In this document: piece after piece, positions 44,477-53,997 of the stretch
Layout: each line of letters opens with the position of its first letter
Position numbering within the stretch: position 1 is the first letter of the stretch
Origin: JBBSDP01 sp963754335
Lineage (GTDB): Bacteria; Planctomycetota; Phycisphaerae; Tepidisphaerales; Tepidisphaeraceae
Assembly (NCBI GenBank): GCA_963754335.1
Contig: CAVWFQ010000010.1
Location: forward strand, 1,364,001-1,428,000
Length of the DNA: 64,000 nucleotides
Direction of reading: 5' to 3'
The notes under the pieces: model-generated
What the model saw: the letters and a program-made list of their open reading frames with translations, nothing else
Database searches by the model: none
Told to the model about the DNA's origin: nothing
Made by a program: the position numbers and the translations under genes

Positions 44477-45949
44477 ATGCTATTCGAACCGCTCTTCGCT
44501 CACGCAGCCCAGACGCCCGATTCGCTGGCGATCATCGACGACCGGGGCCGCTACACGTTCTCGCAGCTAGCGGCGATGGCGGCCGGCATGGGGATGTATC
44601 TCTCTTTCCAGACGAATCAGCCGCGAATCGGATTGCTTCTGCCAACGGGCGCCGGCTTCGTCGCCAGTTTCTACGGAACGCTTCTGGCAGGCAAGACCGT
44701 GGTGCCGATCAATTTCCTGCTCGGCGAAAAAGAAGTGGCGCACATCGTCAAGGACAGCGACATCGATGTCGTGGTGACGATCCCGCAACTCACCGGGCGG
44801 CTCAAGGATATGCCGCTGAAAATTGTCGACCTGACCCAGCTCCCGCAAACGCCCCCCGCCGCGATCAAGCCTCGTTTCCCTTCGCCCGCGGCTGACGATG
44901 TGGCGGTTCTCCTCTACACGAGCGGATCAACCGGCCTGCCCAAAGGCGTGATGCTGACCTACAACAATCTGCAGAGCAATGTGGACGCTTCGATCATTCA
45001 CGCGAACCTGCAACGCCGCCATCATTTCCTGGGAGTGATCCCCCTGTTCCACTCGTTTGGCATCACCGCGATGATGCTGGCGCCGATCCAACTGGGGGCG
45101 CTATTGATCTACCTGGCGCGGTTCAGCCCGGTGGCGACGGTGAACGCCATCCGTGAACACCAGGCCTCGCTGATCTTCGGGACACCCAGCATGTTCGGCG
45201 CGATCGCCCGGCTCAAGGATGCCAAACCCGAAGACTTTACCTCCATCTACGCGATGATCACCGGCGCAGAGCCGTTGCCGGCTGCCCTTCGACAGGCGTT
45301 TCAAAGCCGCTTTGGCGTGACGCTTTACGAGGGATACGGCATGACCGAGACCAGCCCGGTCGTCTCGCTGAATGTGCCGCAATCCATCCGGCCCGGCAGC
45401 GTCGGGAAATTGATTCCCGGCGCGAAAGTCCGCATCGCCGACGACGCGGGCCAGGCGCTTCCGGTCGGCCAGATCGGCGAAATCTGGGTCAAAGGCCCGA
45501 TGGTGATGAAGGGATATCACAATCTGCCGGATGAAACGCTCGCCACCCTCACCGCCGACGGACATCTCAAGACCGGCGATCTCGGCCAGATGGACGCCGA
45601 CGGCTTTCTCTGGATCACCGGCCGCAAGAAAGAAATGATCATCATCGCCGGCGAGAAAGCCTATCCGCGCGAAATCGAGGAAGTGTTGCTGCGCCATCCC
45701 GGCGTGGCTGAAGCCGCGGTCATGGGCAAGAAAGATCCATCGCGCGGCGAAGTGATCGTCGCATTCGTCAGCCCGCGCGAAGGGCAGACCCTCGCCGCCG
45801 ATCAGCTTCGCGATTTCTGCCGTGATCAGGGATTGGCTCAGTGGAAATGCCCGCGCGAGGTGATCATCCTTCCGGAACTCCCCAAGTCCCCCACCGGGAA
45901 AATCATCAAGCGCACACTCGCCGAATCGTTGACGACTCCAGGAGAGTAG
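44477..45949 (+). CDS. AMP-forming acyl-CoA synthetase/ligase
   Basis: This 490-residue class I adenylate-forming enzyme starts at ATG 44477, with GGAGG at 44464-44468. Motifs are P-loop LLYTSGSTGLPKGVMLTYNN, A5-like YEGYGMTETSPVVSLN, the hinge KTGDLGQMDADGFLWITGRK and the catalytic lysine in SPTGKIIKRTL. The region is close to long- or medium-chain fatty acyl-CoA ligases; family chemistry activates a carboxylic acid with ATP and CoA. No carrier or other lipid gene is beside it. Intact frame. Confidence 0.93.
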   Translation: MLFEPLFAHAAQTPDSLAIIDDRGRYTFSQLAAMAAGMGMYLSFQTNQPRIGLLLPTGAGFVASFYGTLLAGKTVVPINFLLGEKEVAHIVKDSDIDVVVTIPQLTGRLKDMPLKIVDLTQLPQTPPAAIKPRFPSPAADDVAVLLYTSGSTGLPKGVMLTYNNLQSNVDASIIHANLQRRHHFLGVIPLFHSFGITAMMLAPIQLGALLIYLARFSPVATVNAIREHQASLIFGTPSMFGAIARLKDAKPEDFTSIYAMITGAEPLPAALRQAFQSRFGVTLYEGYGMTETSPVVSLNVPQSIRPGSVGKLIPGAKVRIADDAGQALPVGQIGEIWVKGPMVMKGYHNLPDETLATLTADGHLKTGDLGQMDADGFLWITGRKKEMIIIAGEKAYPREIEEVLLRHPGVAEAAVMGKKDPSRGEVIVAFVSPREGQTLAADQLRDFCRDQGLAQWKCPREVIILPELPKSPTGKIIKRTLAESLTTPGE

Positions 45950-46309
45950 ATACCCACGAGCGGATCCTTATGCGCGAGGATGGGGCATTCCCACGTCTCT
46001 CTCGACGCATCGCTACTTTTCAAATCAGGACCGTTCGGCGGAGTGTCGATCCGACATAATCCGACACGGTGAAGCGTTAAAACGTTTCCAATCGTAAAGA
46101 TTTGAGGAGGCTTCTGCCGCCAAGTTTCGAAACACTTGTGACTTCTGGGAAGCACCTGTCTGGCGTCCACACGACGCGTGTAGAGTTGAGCGTAGTGCCC
46201 ACCGCGATGCGCCGAGTGGGTTCTTGTAAGCCATAATCCAATGTTCTTCTTGCCGCGAAAATGTCGCGGAATTTCCGCACGGGAAACGGCCACGTTCGGC
46301 GAAATAATT
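45950..46309. other. Intergenic region
   Basis: These 360 bases lie between two plus-strand genes. A weak hairpin (GTGTCGATCC...ATCCGACAC) is present near 46040-46070. I see no gene, RNA or repeat from the families listed elsewhere. The promoter of the PQQ-propeller gene should be here. Confidence 0.4.
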
Positions 46310-47574
46310 ATGATGCGTGTGATGCAATGGGTTACAGCCCTTATCATTCTTCTCGCTTACGGCGAAGTCGTCGCCGCGGACTCGACCAATTGGCCCGGCT
46401 GGCGCGGGCCGGAGCAAAATGGAAGCACAACCGTTGGAAAATATCCGACCGACTGGAACGCCAATTCTAATCTGATTTGGAAAATGGAACTGCCGGGCAG
46501 AGGATGTTCGACGCCGATCGTCTGGGACCGGCGGGTTTATCTCACCGCCCCGATCGCGGGTCATAATGGTGTGCTGGCGCTCGACTGGTCTGGAAAACTG
46601 CTCTGGCAGGTGGCGCTGGGGTCGAGCGCAAGGGCCAGAGCAACAACGGTTCCGGCTGCAATCCATCGCCAACCACCGACGGGAAATCCCTGTTCGTCTA
46701 TTTCAAGAGTGGAGAACTTGCGGCCCTTTCACTCGATGGAGCGGTTCTCTGGAAAACCAATCTTCAGCAGCAATATGGGAAGGACACGCTTTACTGGGAC
46801 ATTGGGACATCGCCGGTCCTGACGCAGAAAGATGTCGTGGTGGCCGTGATGCACCACGGTAACTCCTACGTCATCGCGTTCGATAAGCTGAACGGAAATG
46901 TTCATTGGCGGGTGTCGCGCGATTATCCGACGCCGGATGAAGGGGATCACAGTTACGCGACGCCGATCGTTTATCAGGAGCATGGCGCTCAGGCCCTGCT
47001 GGTTTTGGGCGGAGAACATCTGACGGCCCATGATGCATCCGACGGGAAAATCATCTGGTCGTGCGGCGGATTCAATCCGGAAGCTAAGACCAACTGGGTG
47101 GCGATCGCGTCGCCGGTGATTGCCGGCGACATCGCGATCGTTCCTTACGGCCGCGGCAGCCGCCTGCATGGAATCAAACTGGGCGGCAGCGACGACGTCA
47201 CAACGACAAATCGAATCTGGGAGCGAAAAGACACCGGCTCGTTTGTTCCCACGCCGGCAGAATACCAGGGGCGCGTTTATCTCCTGCACGATCGCGGCGA
47301 GGTCGAATGCATCGATCCGGCCAGTGGCAAGACGATCTGGAGCGGTAAATTTCCAAAGAGCAGCGCCAGCTACTATTCATCCCCGACGGTGGCCAACGAA
47401 TTGCTCTACGCCACGCGAGAGGACGGCGCGGTCCTGGTTGGGCGCGTGGACAATCAATTCGAGTTCATTGCGCAGAACGACATGGGCGAGCGACTGATTG
47501 CGTCGCCGGTGCCGGTTTCGGATCGCCTGTTCATTCGCGGCGAGAGTCATCTTTTTTGCCTGGGGGCAAATTAA
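46310..47574 (+). CDS. PQQ-like beta-propeller protein, exported (frameshifted)
   Basis: ATG 46310 or 46313 gives a signal peptide (VMQWVTALIILLAYGEVVAA). The mature part opens TNWPGWRGPEQNGSTTVGKY, the typical start of planctomycete PQQ-like propellers. A frame break at the G4 run near 46618 leads to VERKGQSNNGSGCNPSPTTD and FVYFKSGELAALSLDGAVLW in the second frame, then blades such as RVYLLHDRGEVECIDPASGK. The total is about 421 residues. These proteins lack proven quinone binding and may be scaffolds or extracellular enzymes. Confidence 0.88.
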
Positions 47575-47644
47575 GTTTTCGGAGATCGAGACGAACGATC
47601 GAATTCCACGGTCGGTCCGCGATAATGGCACGCCAGGCAATCGG

Positions 47645-48331
47645 TCAGGCTTTCCGGCGCGGAGCCAGGTGAAGAAAGCTGAGAAGATTTCCGAAGAAGT
47701 TGGAAACGGGATAGGTTCGCCACGATCCGCACTGCGGGCAGTGCAGATCGTCATCGTCTTCCTCAACTTCTGCTTCGGATTGAGTGAGGAGCGTTTGGGC
47801 ACGTTCGCGATCTTCCTCAAGCACGCGAAGCAAGAATCGCTTCCCCTCGCCCGGCGGCGCTTCTCCGCGCCGGACGAGCGGCGGTGGAAACGCCTGAATG
47901 CCGGCCGAGGCAAGGACCGTCTGCGCATCGCCCAAATCGCGCACGCTCTCGAAAGCCCCCGCCACCCCCAGCGCTATCGGTTTCCCCTGCTCATCAAGCG
48001 GCGGGTCGAGTTCGAGCGCGGCCGGCTCCAGGTCGTCGGCGTTGATGCGATCGAGGATTTCCCGCGCCCGTGCCGCATCCGCTTCGTGGACCTGCAATTC
48101 GACCACCGAGAAACCCGAGAAGTAGAGGCCCAGTGCATTCGTGTTGGCGTTGTGGACGTTGTTGTGGATTCCTTCGGCGGTGAGCTCCGCCGACGGAAGC
48201 GCCGCTTCGACCGCGCTCGCGTAGCGCCCGACGGTCACTGCGCTGCCGGGAATGCTCGATAGATAGGAGAGGACCGGCACAACCGGAACTGGAGTTGGCA
48301 GTGGCGGATCGTTGGGGGCGGTTTCGTCCAT
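47645..48331 (-). CDS. DUF2007-like protein with two domains and zinc ribbon
   Basis: This 228-residue protein starts at ATG 48331. It has two repeats of a small alpha/beta domain. The first (VTVGRYASAVEAALPSAELT to FSVVELQVHEADAARAREIL) and the second (FESVRDLGDAQTVLASAGIQ to RFLLRVLEEDRERAQTLL) are the pattern of the DUF2007 'putative signal transducing protein'. A zinc knuckle follows (LHCPQCGSWRTYPV), with a hydrophobic tail NFFGNLLSFLHLAP. Function unknown. It lies four bases upstream of the NagB-like gene in coordinate terms, on the same strand and downstream of it in transcription. Confidence 0.75.
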   Translation of the reverse strand: MDETAPNDPPLPTPVPVVPVLSYLSSIPGSAVTVGRYASAVEAALPSAELTAEGIHNNVHNANTNALGLYFSGFSVVELQVHEADAARAREILDRINADDLEPAALELDPPLDEQGKPIALGVAGAFESVRDLGDAQTVLASAGIQAFPPPLVRRGEAPPGEGKRFLLRVLEEDRERAQTLLTQSEAEVEEDDDDLHCPQCGSWRTYPVSNFFGNLLSFLHLAPRRKA

Positions 48332-48335
48332 GGCA

Positions 48336-49292
48336 TTAGTGCGCCTCAGGCGCGAGCGGTCCGGCCAGCTCGCGCATGAAGAAAAGTCGTCCCGCCATCG
48401 TCGGCATGAACGATGAGGGAATCCACGGCGTCGGGCCGTATTGGAGCGTGACGCAGAGGCTCATTCCCTGCCAGCAGGCGCCGCGATCCGGGTAGACGCC
48501 GTCGGCTCCGCCGATGCAGTAATCGCTTTGCAGAAAGAGGCCGGGCCCGATCGTGTTTGCAAAGCAGGGAATCAACGTGAACCGGCTCATGAAACTGTGA
48601 AGGCTGTTCTGCTCGACGGTCAGCGGATGCAGCGCGACGCCAAGGCGATGGGTCTGGCGTTTCCATTCGGACAGCGTGTATTCCCCCGCCAACTGCGGCT
48701 CCCAGAATGCGATGTGGCAGACGCGGCCGATGCCGTACACCGTCACCAGGCGTCCCCCCTGCTTTCGCAGTGCGGCAATCTTGCCGGCATAGTTGGGAAG
48801 ATTGGTGCGAGTCGCGAAATTGCGCTGTTGCGGAGGAACGGTCAATTTCCCCAGCGGATCGAACAGTGCCTCTTTCATGGCGTGCTCGAACCCACCCGGC
48901 TGATTCCCGGGCATCGTCCTCCCCTTGCTGTCTGACCACTCGTCCATGTTGAACGTGGTCACATGGCTGCAACTTGTCCGGCTCGCCTTGAGCCGTCGCA
49001 CGACCGGCGCATACATTCCCATCGGACCGACCGGCAGGATGATGGCCAGCGGCTGACCCGCCTTGGCCGTCTCTTCAATCTGATCGGCGATGGCATCCCC
49101 CATTCGCTGATCCATTTCGGCGACGTTCGCCACCGGCACCGGCTTGAAATCCGACGCCCAGTGTCTGGAGCGTTTGAGAACGCCGGAAAGGCCCAAGGCG
49201 CAACAGCGATCCATTTTTCTGAGGTCCCAGCCGCTCGGGTAAAAATTCTCGAGAAGGGAACCTTTCAGCGTGTTCAGCAGGTTCAGCGACAT
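48336..49292 (-). CDS. Glucosamine-6-phosphate deaminase-like protein
   Basis: This 318-residue protein of the NagB/6-phosphogluconolactonase fold has VGPMGMYAPVVRRLK, HVTTFNMDEWSDSKG (NagB: TFNMDEY) and VYGIGRVCHIAFWEP, matching the GIGxxGHIxFNEP motif but with Asn replaced by Trp. It is longer than classical NagB (about 260) and those changes make the exact substrate uncertain. It lies five bases downstream of the PIG-L deacetylase gene, so the pair probably acts on an N-acetylated amino sugar. Confidence 0.82.
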   Translation of the reverse strand: MSLNLLNTLKGSLLENFYPSGWDLRKMDRCCALGLSGVLKRSRHWASDFKPVPVANVAEMDQRMGDAIADQIEETAKAGQPLAIILPVGPMGMYAPVVRRLKASRTSCSHVTTFNMDEWSDSKGRTMPGNQPGGFEHAMKEALFDPLGKLTVPPQQRNFATRTNLPNYAGKIAALRKQGGRLVTVYGIGRVCHIAFWEPQLAGEYTLSEWKRQTHRLGVALHPLTVEQNSLHSFMSRFTLIPCFANTIGPGLFLQSDYCIGGADGVYPDRGACWQGMSLCVTLQYGPTPWIPSSFMPTMAGRLFFMRELAGPLAPEAH

Positions 49293-49297
49293 GGCGG

Positions 49298-50059
49298 TTA
49301 TCCCTGACTGGAAAGCAAATCCTGAATCATGTCATCGTGCGGATAGGCATGACCGCGATGCTGGACGAATGCCTCCGCAAACTGAACGCCCATTTGTCCG
49401 CCGCGCTTTGCGCTGTGCCTTTTCATCGCATCGATGTACTCATCGATGCCATGATAAGAGCGCAGCCATTCGCGCTGGGACGAATGGCACGCGAGCATCG
49501 CCGCCTTCCGATCCATTACCTCGCTGATGTCAATCCGAGTCGTCGGGTTGATTTCATTTCCGAGTGGATCGATGCCGTCGATCGGATCGCAGTAATACAT
49601 CCAGGGAATGCGCGTGCCGGGAAGGAGCGGGAAGCCGGAGATATTCGGCGCACCGTAGACGAAGCTGGCCGCCCGCGCGAGCAGATGCGTCTGCTCGTGA
49701 TCCATCATGTAGTCCTTCGGCGCGTGGGTGAAGAGGAGCGTGGGCGCGACGCGGCGAAACAGGTCGATCGTCTTCTGCACGGTCGGCTTGTCGTAGACCA
49801 CGAGCCCGTCCCCTTCGCCGAGGCAGTGATATTCGGCTCCGATCATCTGCGCGGATTTTTGCGCTTCGGCCACACGAACCGCGCTGATGTCCCAGCGCTG
49901 GCGGGTGGTCGTTCCACAATCGCCGGGCGTTGCCGTGGCGATGTGGATTTTCCAGCCGAGATCCGCCAGGCGAATGAGCGTGCCGCCGCAGAGAATCTCC
50001 GCGTCGTCCGGATGGGCCAGGAGTGTGAGGACGACGCGTTGATTGGCGGGTTGGGTCAT
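49298..50059 (-). CDS. PIG-L/LmbE family deacetylase
   Basis: This 253-residue zinc hydrolase carries TLLAHPDDAEILCGGTLIRL (the AHPDDxE motif), THAPKDYMMDHEQTHLLARA and the zinc histidine region RKAAMLACHSSQREWLRS. Family enzymes remove N-acetyl from glucosamine conjugates. Start ATG 50059 with no strong ribosome-binding site. A longer open frame to 50191 overlaps the next gene and is not supported. Partner of the NagB-like gene. Confidence 0.9.
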   Translation of the reverse strand: MTQPANQRVVLTLLAHPDDAEILCGGTLIRLADLGWKIHIATATPGDCGTTTRQRWDISAVRVAEAQKSAQMIGAEYHCLGEGDGLVVYDKPTVQKTIDLFRRVAPTLLFTHAPKDYMMDHEQTHLLARAASFVYGAPNISGFPLLPGTRIPWMYYCDPIDGIDPLGNEINPTTRIDISEVMDRKAAMLACHSSQREWLRSYHGIDEYIDAMKRHSAKRGGQMGVQFAEAFVQHRGHAYPHDDMIQDLLSSQG

Positions 50060-50079
50060 CGTAACAGTCTTATCCGAAC

Positions 50080-50610
50080 TCAGTTGCCGGCGTTGACGAG
50101 CTGATAGGTTCGAAAGAGCGTCGGAGGAACCGCCTGCACGTCCAGTATCCAATTTGAGCCAACGCGCGGATCCTGGGCCAGAAGACACCAATACGATCCA
50201 TCGCGCGCGGGCGTCGGGGAATAGACAAAAATCGCCGATTTGCGTCCCAGCGATCGGAGCCCCGAGCGTTCATATACAAATGGCTCCTTCGAACCTGCAC
50301 AGGTCAGTTCCAGCGCTTGCCCGGGATCCAGAACAGTTCGAAGGTCTTCCAGATGCGGCGGCAGTTGCTTGTTGAGCAGCCAGAACTGAATCATTGCCCC
50401 TTCGATATCCTGCAAACGCGACGCACAGGAATCCGGTGCAAACGAAACATCAGATGTCTTGGGCGCGGTCGAACCGGAGGCGTTTACGCCATTTACGCGG
50501 ACTGTTGTCTGAAGCGGCGGAGGAGACGGGTCAATTTTCTTCGTCGTAGTTTGACACGCGCCCAGCGAAAGGGGGAGCAGCGCGCCGGCAAGTACTCGGC
50601 AAACGTTCAT
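50080..50610 (-). CDS. Lipoprotein of unknown function
   Basis: ATG 50610 gives a lipoprotein signal (RVLAGALLPLSLGAC) and 176 residues in all. The mature part has a Pro-rich linker, a helical segment (ASRLQDIEGAMIQFWLLNKQ, LPPHLEDLRTVLDPG) and a beta-rich end (SAIFVYSPTPARDGSYWCLL). The 'FW...N...P..L..L' pattern resembles the globular head of a pseudopilin-type protein, but this is weak. It directly follows the type II secretion operon on the same strand, separated by element D. Confidence 0.65.
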   Translation of the reverse strand: MNVCRVLAGALLPLSLGACQTTTKKIDPSPPPLQTTVRVNGVNASGSTAPKTSDVSFAPDSCASRLQDIEGAMIQFWLLNKQLPPHLEDLRTVLDPGQALELTCAGSKEPFVYERSGLRSLGRKSAIFVYSPTPARDGSYWCLLAQDPRVGSNWILDVQAVPPTLFRTYQLVNAGN

Positions 50611-50625
50611 GCCCGCATTGTACCC

Positions 50626-50681
50626 GTAGGGTGGGCTCGGCCCACCACGGGGACCGAGACGGTGGGCCGAGCCCACCCTAC
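50626..50681. repeat. Palindromic element D
   Basis: A perfect inverted repeat of 21 bases per arm, GTAGGGTGGGCTCGGCCCACC and its complement, surrounds a 14-base centre (50647-50660). It begins one base after the gspD stop (50683) in transcript direction and may stop or stabilise the secretion-operon mRNA. Confidence 0.85.
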
Positions 50682-50682
50682 A

Positions 50683-53268
50683 TCAATGACGCGTACCCGG
50701 CAGCGGGGGTTCGGCCGTTGTGTGAGGCTGCGTGGTCGGCGCGGGAATTTCGGTCGGTCGGGTGGTTGTATCCGTTCCGCCGCGCTCCATGCCGCGCATG
50801 TGGTCCTGGAAAGTTCCCTTCTGCACTGCGTCCGGCGTCAGGATCAGGCCTCTCATTTCATCCTCCGACATCGGCTTGAGCCGATCCGGAGCCAACGCGA
50901 CGTGCGGCGTCAGGAAGATCAGCAATTCCGTCTTGGTCTTGTCCACCTGTGTTCGCGAGAAGAGCGTGCCGAGCCATGGAATGTCTCCAAGCAGAGGCAC
51001 TTTGCTGACCGTGAGCGATTTCTGATCCTGCATCAAACCGCCGATCACGATCGTGCTCCCGTCCTTGATGCCGACACGCGTGTCGGCGGCGCGGTTATCG
51101 AAAATTGGCGCATTGATGGTCGAGCCGCTGGTTCCCGTGCCTCCGCTGGCAATCTGAACCGACGAAGAGGTCATTTGCGATACTTCGGGCGCAACGTCCA
51201 GGATGACCAATCCTTCGGGATTGATGTGCGGCGTGACGTTCAGCGTGATGCCAACCTGGGTATAGGTGATGGTGTTGGTGATTCCGCCGGTCAGCTCCGA
51301 CGTTTGTGAGCCGGTAATGATCGGCACTTCCTGCCCGACGGTGATCGTGGCGATCTGATTGTCGCTGGCGAGGATGTACGGCCGAGAGAGGACGTCCAGC
51401 TTGTTCTGCTGCGCGAGCAGGTGAAGCGTGGCGGTCAGATTGGATTCCAGAATTCCGACGGCAAGGCCGCCGTTGGTCGTCTGCGAGAGCGCGTTGCCGA
51501 AAGTGCTGACGAGCGTCTGCCCGTTGCCGCTGGCTCGTGTATTGAGCACTGAAAAGTCCGTGCCCAGATCGATGGAATTGTCGTGGGTCACTTCGGCGAT
51601 CAATACCTTGATCAATACCTGCGCGACCGGACGGTCCAACTGGGCGATGATCATCCTGACCCGATCCTGGTACTTCTTGTCGGTCGCGACCAGCAGTGAG
51701 TTGGTATCGACATCGGCGACGACGAAGACCTGTCCCTGAAGGGCGGACACCACGCTCTGAGCGCCCGTCGCGCCGCCGCCACCGCCACCGGCCTGTCCGC
51801 CGCCGGCGCCACCGCCGGGTCCATTTCGGGCAATCGCGCCGCCGGTGGTGCTGCCGCCGCCAAGCCCTCCACCACCCCCGAGACCCCCGCCACCACCCAG
51901 GCCTCCGCCGCCGAGGCCGCCGCTTCGGCTTGATCCAAGGCCACCGGAGCTGCCGCCAAAACCACCGCCGCCGACGTTGCCGATCGTGTTGGTTGTGCCG
52001 CTTGTCGTGCGGGAAGCCGATTGGCCGGCAGTGGAATTGCCGAAGAGCGTGTTGAGCGTGATGGCCATGTCCTGCGCCTGGCCGTTCTTCACCGAATAGA
52101 TAAAGAATGTTTGCTCGAGCGTCGGATCTGAATCGATCTGGTTCAGAACACTATCGATGACTATCAGCGTATCCGACGGGCCGGTAACGACGATCGTGTT
52201 GGTGCGGGCATCAGCGCTGGCGACGACCTTGCCCGTGTTCCCCTTCTCTTCGGCCGGCTGACCGCCGCCGCCACCGGGTCCACCCGGGCCACCGCCACCC
52301 CGGCCGAACTGCCGGAAAAAAGCCACCTGCGGCGGAACGTTTGAATTCTGGCTCTGCGAATCGGTCTTGAAAATATCGCTGATGAGTTTCGCCGCCGCGG
52401 TCGCGTCGGCATATTTGAGCTGCTTCACGCGAATGGTATTTTCCGTCGCCTCGCGCTGATCCATTCCGTGAATGATTTCCACGACGCGTCGAATATTCGC
52501 CATCGTATCCGTGAGAATGATCGAATTGCTGGCGGCATTGGCCGCCAAATCTGCATCCGCGCTGACGAGCGGCTGAAGATCGGTCTTCAGTTTGACCGAA
52601 TCGAGCGTCTTCAGCGGAATCACCTGCGTGATCAACTCATCGCTTGGCTCGATTTTGTCCGGGTCGGACCCGACATGCACCGGAATGTTTGCGGTCTTCG
52701 CCTTGTCGCGCGCCGTGATCTTGAGGATCTTCCCCATGCGGATCGCGGTAAGGTTGCTGCTCTTAAGCACCGTGTCGAGCAGCGATACGGCTTCATCAGG
52801 CGTAACCGGCCGGCGGCTCAAAACCGTGACGCGGCCGGAAACCGGCGCCTCTTTCACGACGATAAACCCGGCCACGTCCGACAGATGATCCAGGACGGCG
52901 TCGATCGATGCGTCCTTGAAGTTGAGACTCAGCAGTGGCTTGCCTGGGCTGGTGGTCGGCTGCGAGGTGTCGACGTTGGTCAGGACATTGGCCGTTCGCG
53001 CGGGTGAAGCCGGACGGGTCGCGGGAGCGTCGTCGATCGCGGCGGCGGGCTGAGTCGCCGGCTGCGTGGCCGGTTGAGGAGCCGCCGGGGCTGCCGGCGG
53101 ATCGATGAACGGTTCATCCGGCGGTGGAGGCGGTGCATCGGTCGGCTGGGTCGCGGCGCGCGATAGCGGCGGCGGAGCAGGCGCGTCCTGCGCGGCGACC
53201 ACGAACAACCCGACGGCCAGGATGATCGCCACACAAAGCAGGCCAGTCGTCCAATTCCAACCACGCAT
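50683..53268 (-). CDS. gspD: Type II secretion secretin GspD
   Basis: This 861-residue outer-membrane secretin starts at ATG 53268 with a signal peptide (TTGLLCVAIILAVGLFVVAA). A Pro/Gln/Ala-rich linker (ATQPATQPAA type) and N-domains follow: LLSLNFKDASIDAVLDHLSD; ITQVIPLKTLDSVKLKTDL; VKQLKYADATAAAKLISDIF. Long Gly-rich loops occupy about residues 355-375 and 460-545. The secretin core has LDVLSRPYILASDNQIATIT, VGQEVPIITGSQTSELTGG and the end VPLLGDIPWLGTLFSRTQVD, KTELLIFLTPHV. Last gene of the operon. Confidence 0.95.
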   Translation of the reverse strand: MRGWNWTTGLLCVAIILAVGLFVVAAQDAPAPPPLSRAATQPTDAPPPPPDEPFIDPPAAPAAPQPATQPATQPAAAIDDAPATRPASPARTANVLTNVDTSQPTTSPGKPLLSLNFKDASIDAVLDHLSDVAGFIVVKEAPVSGRVTVLSRRPVTPDEAVSLLDTVLKSSNLTAIRMGKILKITARDKAKTANIPVHVGSDPDKIEPSDELITQVIPLKTLDSVKLKTDLQPLVSADADLAANAASNSIILTDTMANIRRVVEIIHGMDQREATENTIRVKQLKYADATAAAKLISDIFKTDSQSQNSNVPPQVAFFRQFGRGGGGPGGPGGGGGQPAEEKGNTGKVVASADARTNTIVVTGPSDTLIVIDSVLNQIDSDPTLEQTFFIYSVKNGQAQDMAITLNTLFGNSTAGQSASRTTSGTTNTIGNVGGGGFGGSSGGLGSSRSGGLGGGGLGGGGGLGGGGGLGGGSTTGGAIARNGPGGGAGGGQAGGGGGGATGAQSVVSALQGQVFVVADVDTNSLLVATDKKYQDRVRMIIAQLDRPVAQVLIKVLIAEVTHDNSIDLGTDFSVLNTRASGNGQTLVSTFGNALSQTTNGGLAVGILESNLTATLHLLAQQNKLDVLSRPYILASDNQIATITVGQEVPIITGSQTSELTGGITNTITYTQVGITLNVTPHINPEGLVILDVAPEVSQMTSSSVQIASGGTGTSGSTINAPIFDNRAADTRVGIKDGSTIVIGGLMQDQKSLTVSKVPLLGDIPWLGTLFSRTQVDKTKTELLIFLTPHVALAPDRLKPMSEDEMRGLILTPDAVQKGTFQDHMRGMERGGTDTTTRPTEIPAPTTQPHTTAEPPLPGTRH

Positions 53269-53326
53269 ACATTGCCCTTTCAGCCTCGTCGCCCGCCGCA
53301 CACCCGCGGCTACTCGACGAAAATCG

Positions 53327-53997
53327 TCACTTCCCGCCCAATTCCGCTTCCCGCCGCTTGCGCATCCGCTCCAGAATATCATCCGTTCCCCCGGGTATCG
53401 GTGGAGACGCGCCCGGCATTCCCGCCGGCGCATCCGCCGGCTGGGTCGTGGACGCGGTCGAGACGGCGGTCGATGGCTCCGCTACGACCCCTGCAAGGTT
53501 TTGCCCGATCTCAATCCGGATGCTCTTTCCGCCAGCCGTGTATTGGAGCGTGTGAATTGAAATGCCGGTGATCTTCCCCGTGGCGATCGATTGGCCGACC
53601 CGCACCAGCGACACCTTCTTCGTCGAAAGGTTTTCGATGAACGCTTCGGCGCCTTCATCGGTCTGGGTGACGCCGTTAAAAACAAACGCTTCTTCCGGCG
53701 TCTTGAATCCGTCGAACGTCCGATCGGACGATGATGACTCACGCGATCTGGAGGAGTCCCGTCCGGCGGCAGGCACGCGGCCTCTCATGAACAGGCTGCG
53801 ATAATTGAAGATCGAATAATCCCGCGGCATCGGCGGAACGGTGCCACCCCCACGGAGGCTGGCGCTGACTGCCGCGGCCTCGGCGCCAGGGACGGTCGAG
53901 TCGTCGGATGCGTCGCCGGACCGCTCAAGTCGATCGGCGCGGGGGCGGCCGAAAGCGAGACCAGCGCCGGCAGCAATATCAGCCATCGCTTGCTCAT
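53327..53997 (-). CDS. GspC/PilP-like periplasmic protein (frameshifted)
   Basis: ATG 53997 overlaps the gspM stop (ATGA). It gives a signal peptide (RWLILLPALVSLSAAPA), then a Thr/Pro/Arg linker. At the C5 run 53847-53851 the frame breaks to GGGTVPPMPRDYSIFNYRSL. The C-terminal domain (AFVFNGVTQTDEGAEAFIEN, VSLVRVGQSIATGKITGISI) has the homology-region pattern of GspC/PilP, which couples the inner platform to the secretin. The tail is Pro/Ala-rich. About 224 residues. It lies next to gspD, as expected for this role. Confidence 0.72.

Noticed and set aside
43318..44478. Long frame of the SPOR lipoprotein extending to 44478
   Set aside because: The upstream 350 bases are palindromic repeat sequence. 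A lipoprotein signal is obtained from ATG 44119 after one base correction.
46241..47574. PQQ-propeller protein as a natural two-gene split
   Set aside because: The missing propeller text is present out of frame across the join at a G4 run, so a single gene with an indel is more likely.
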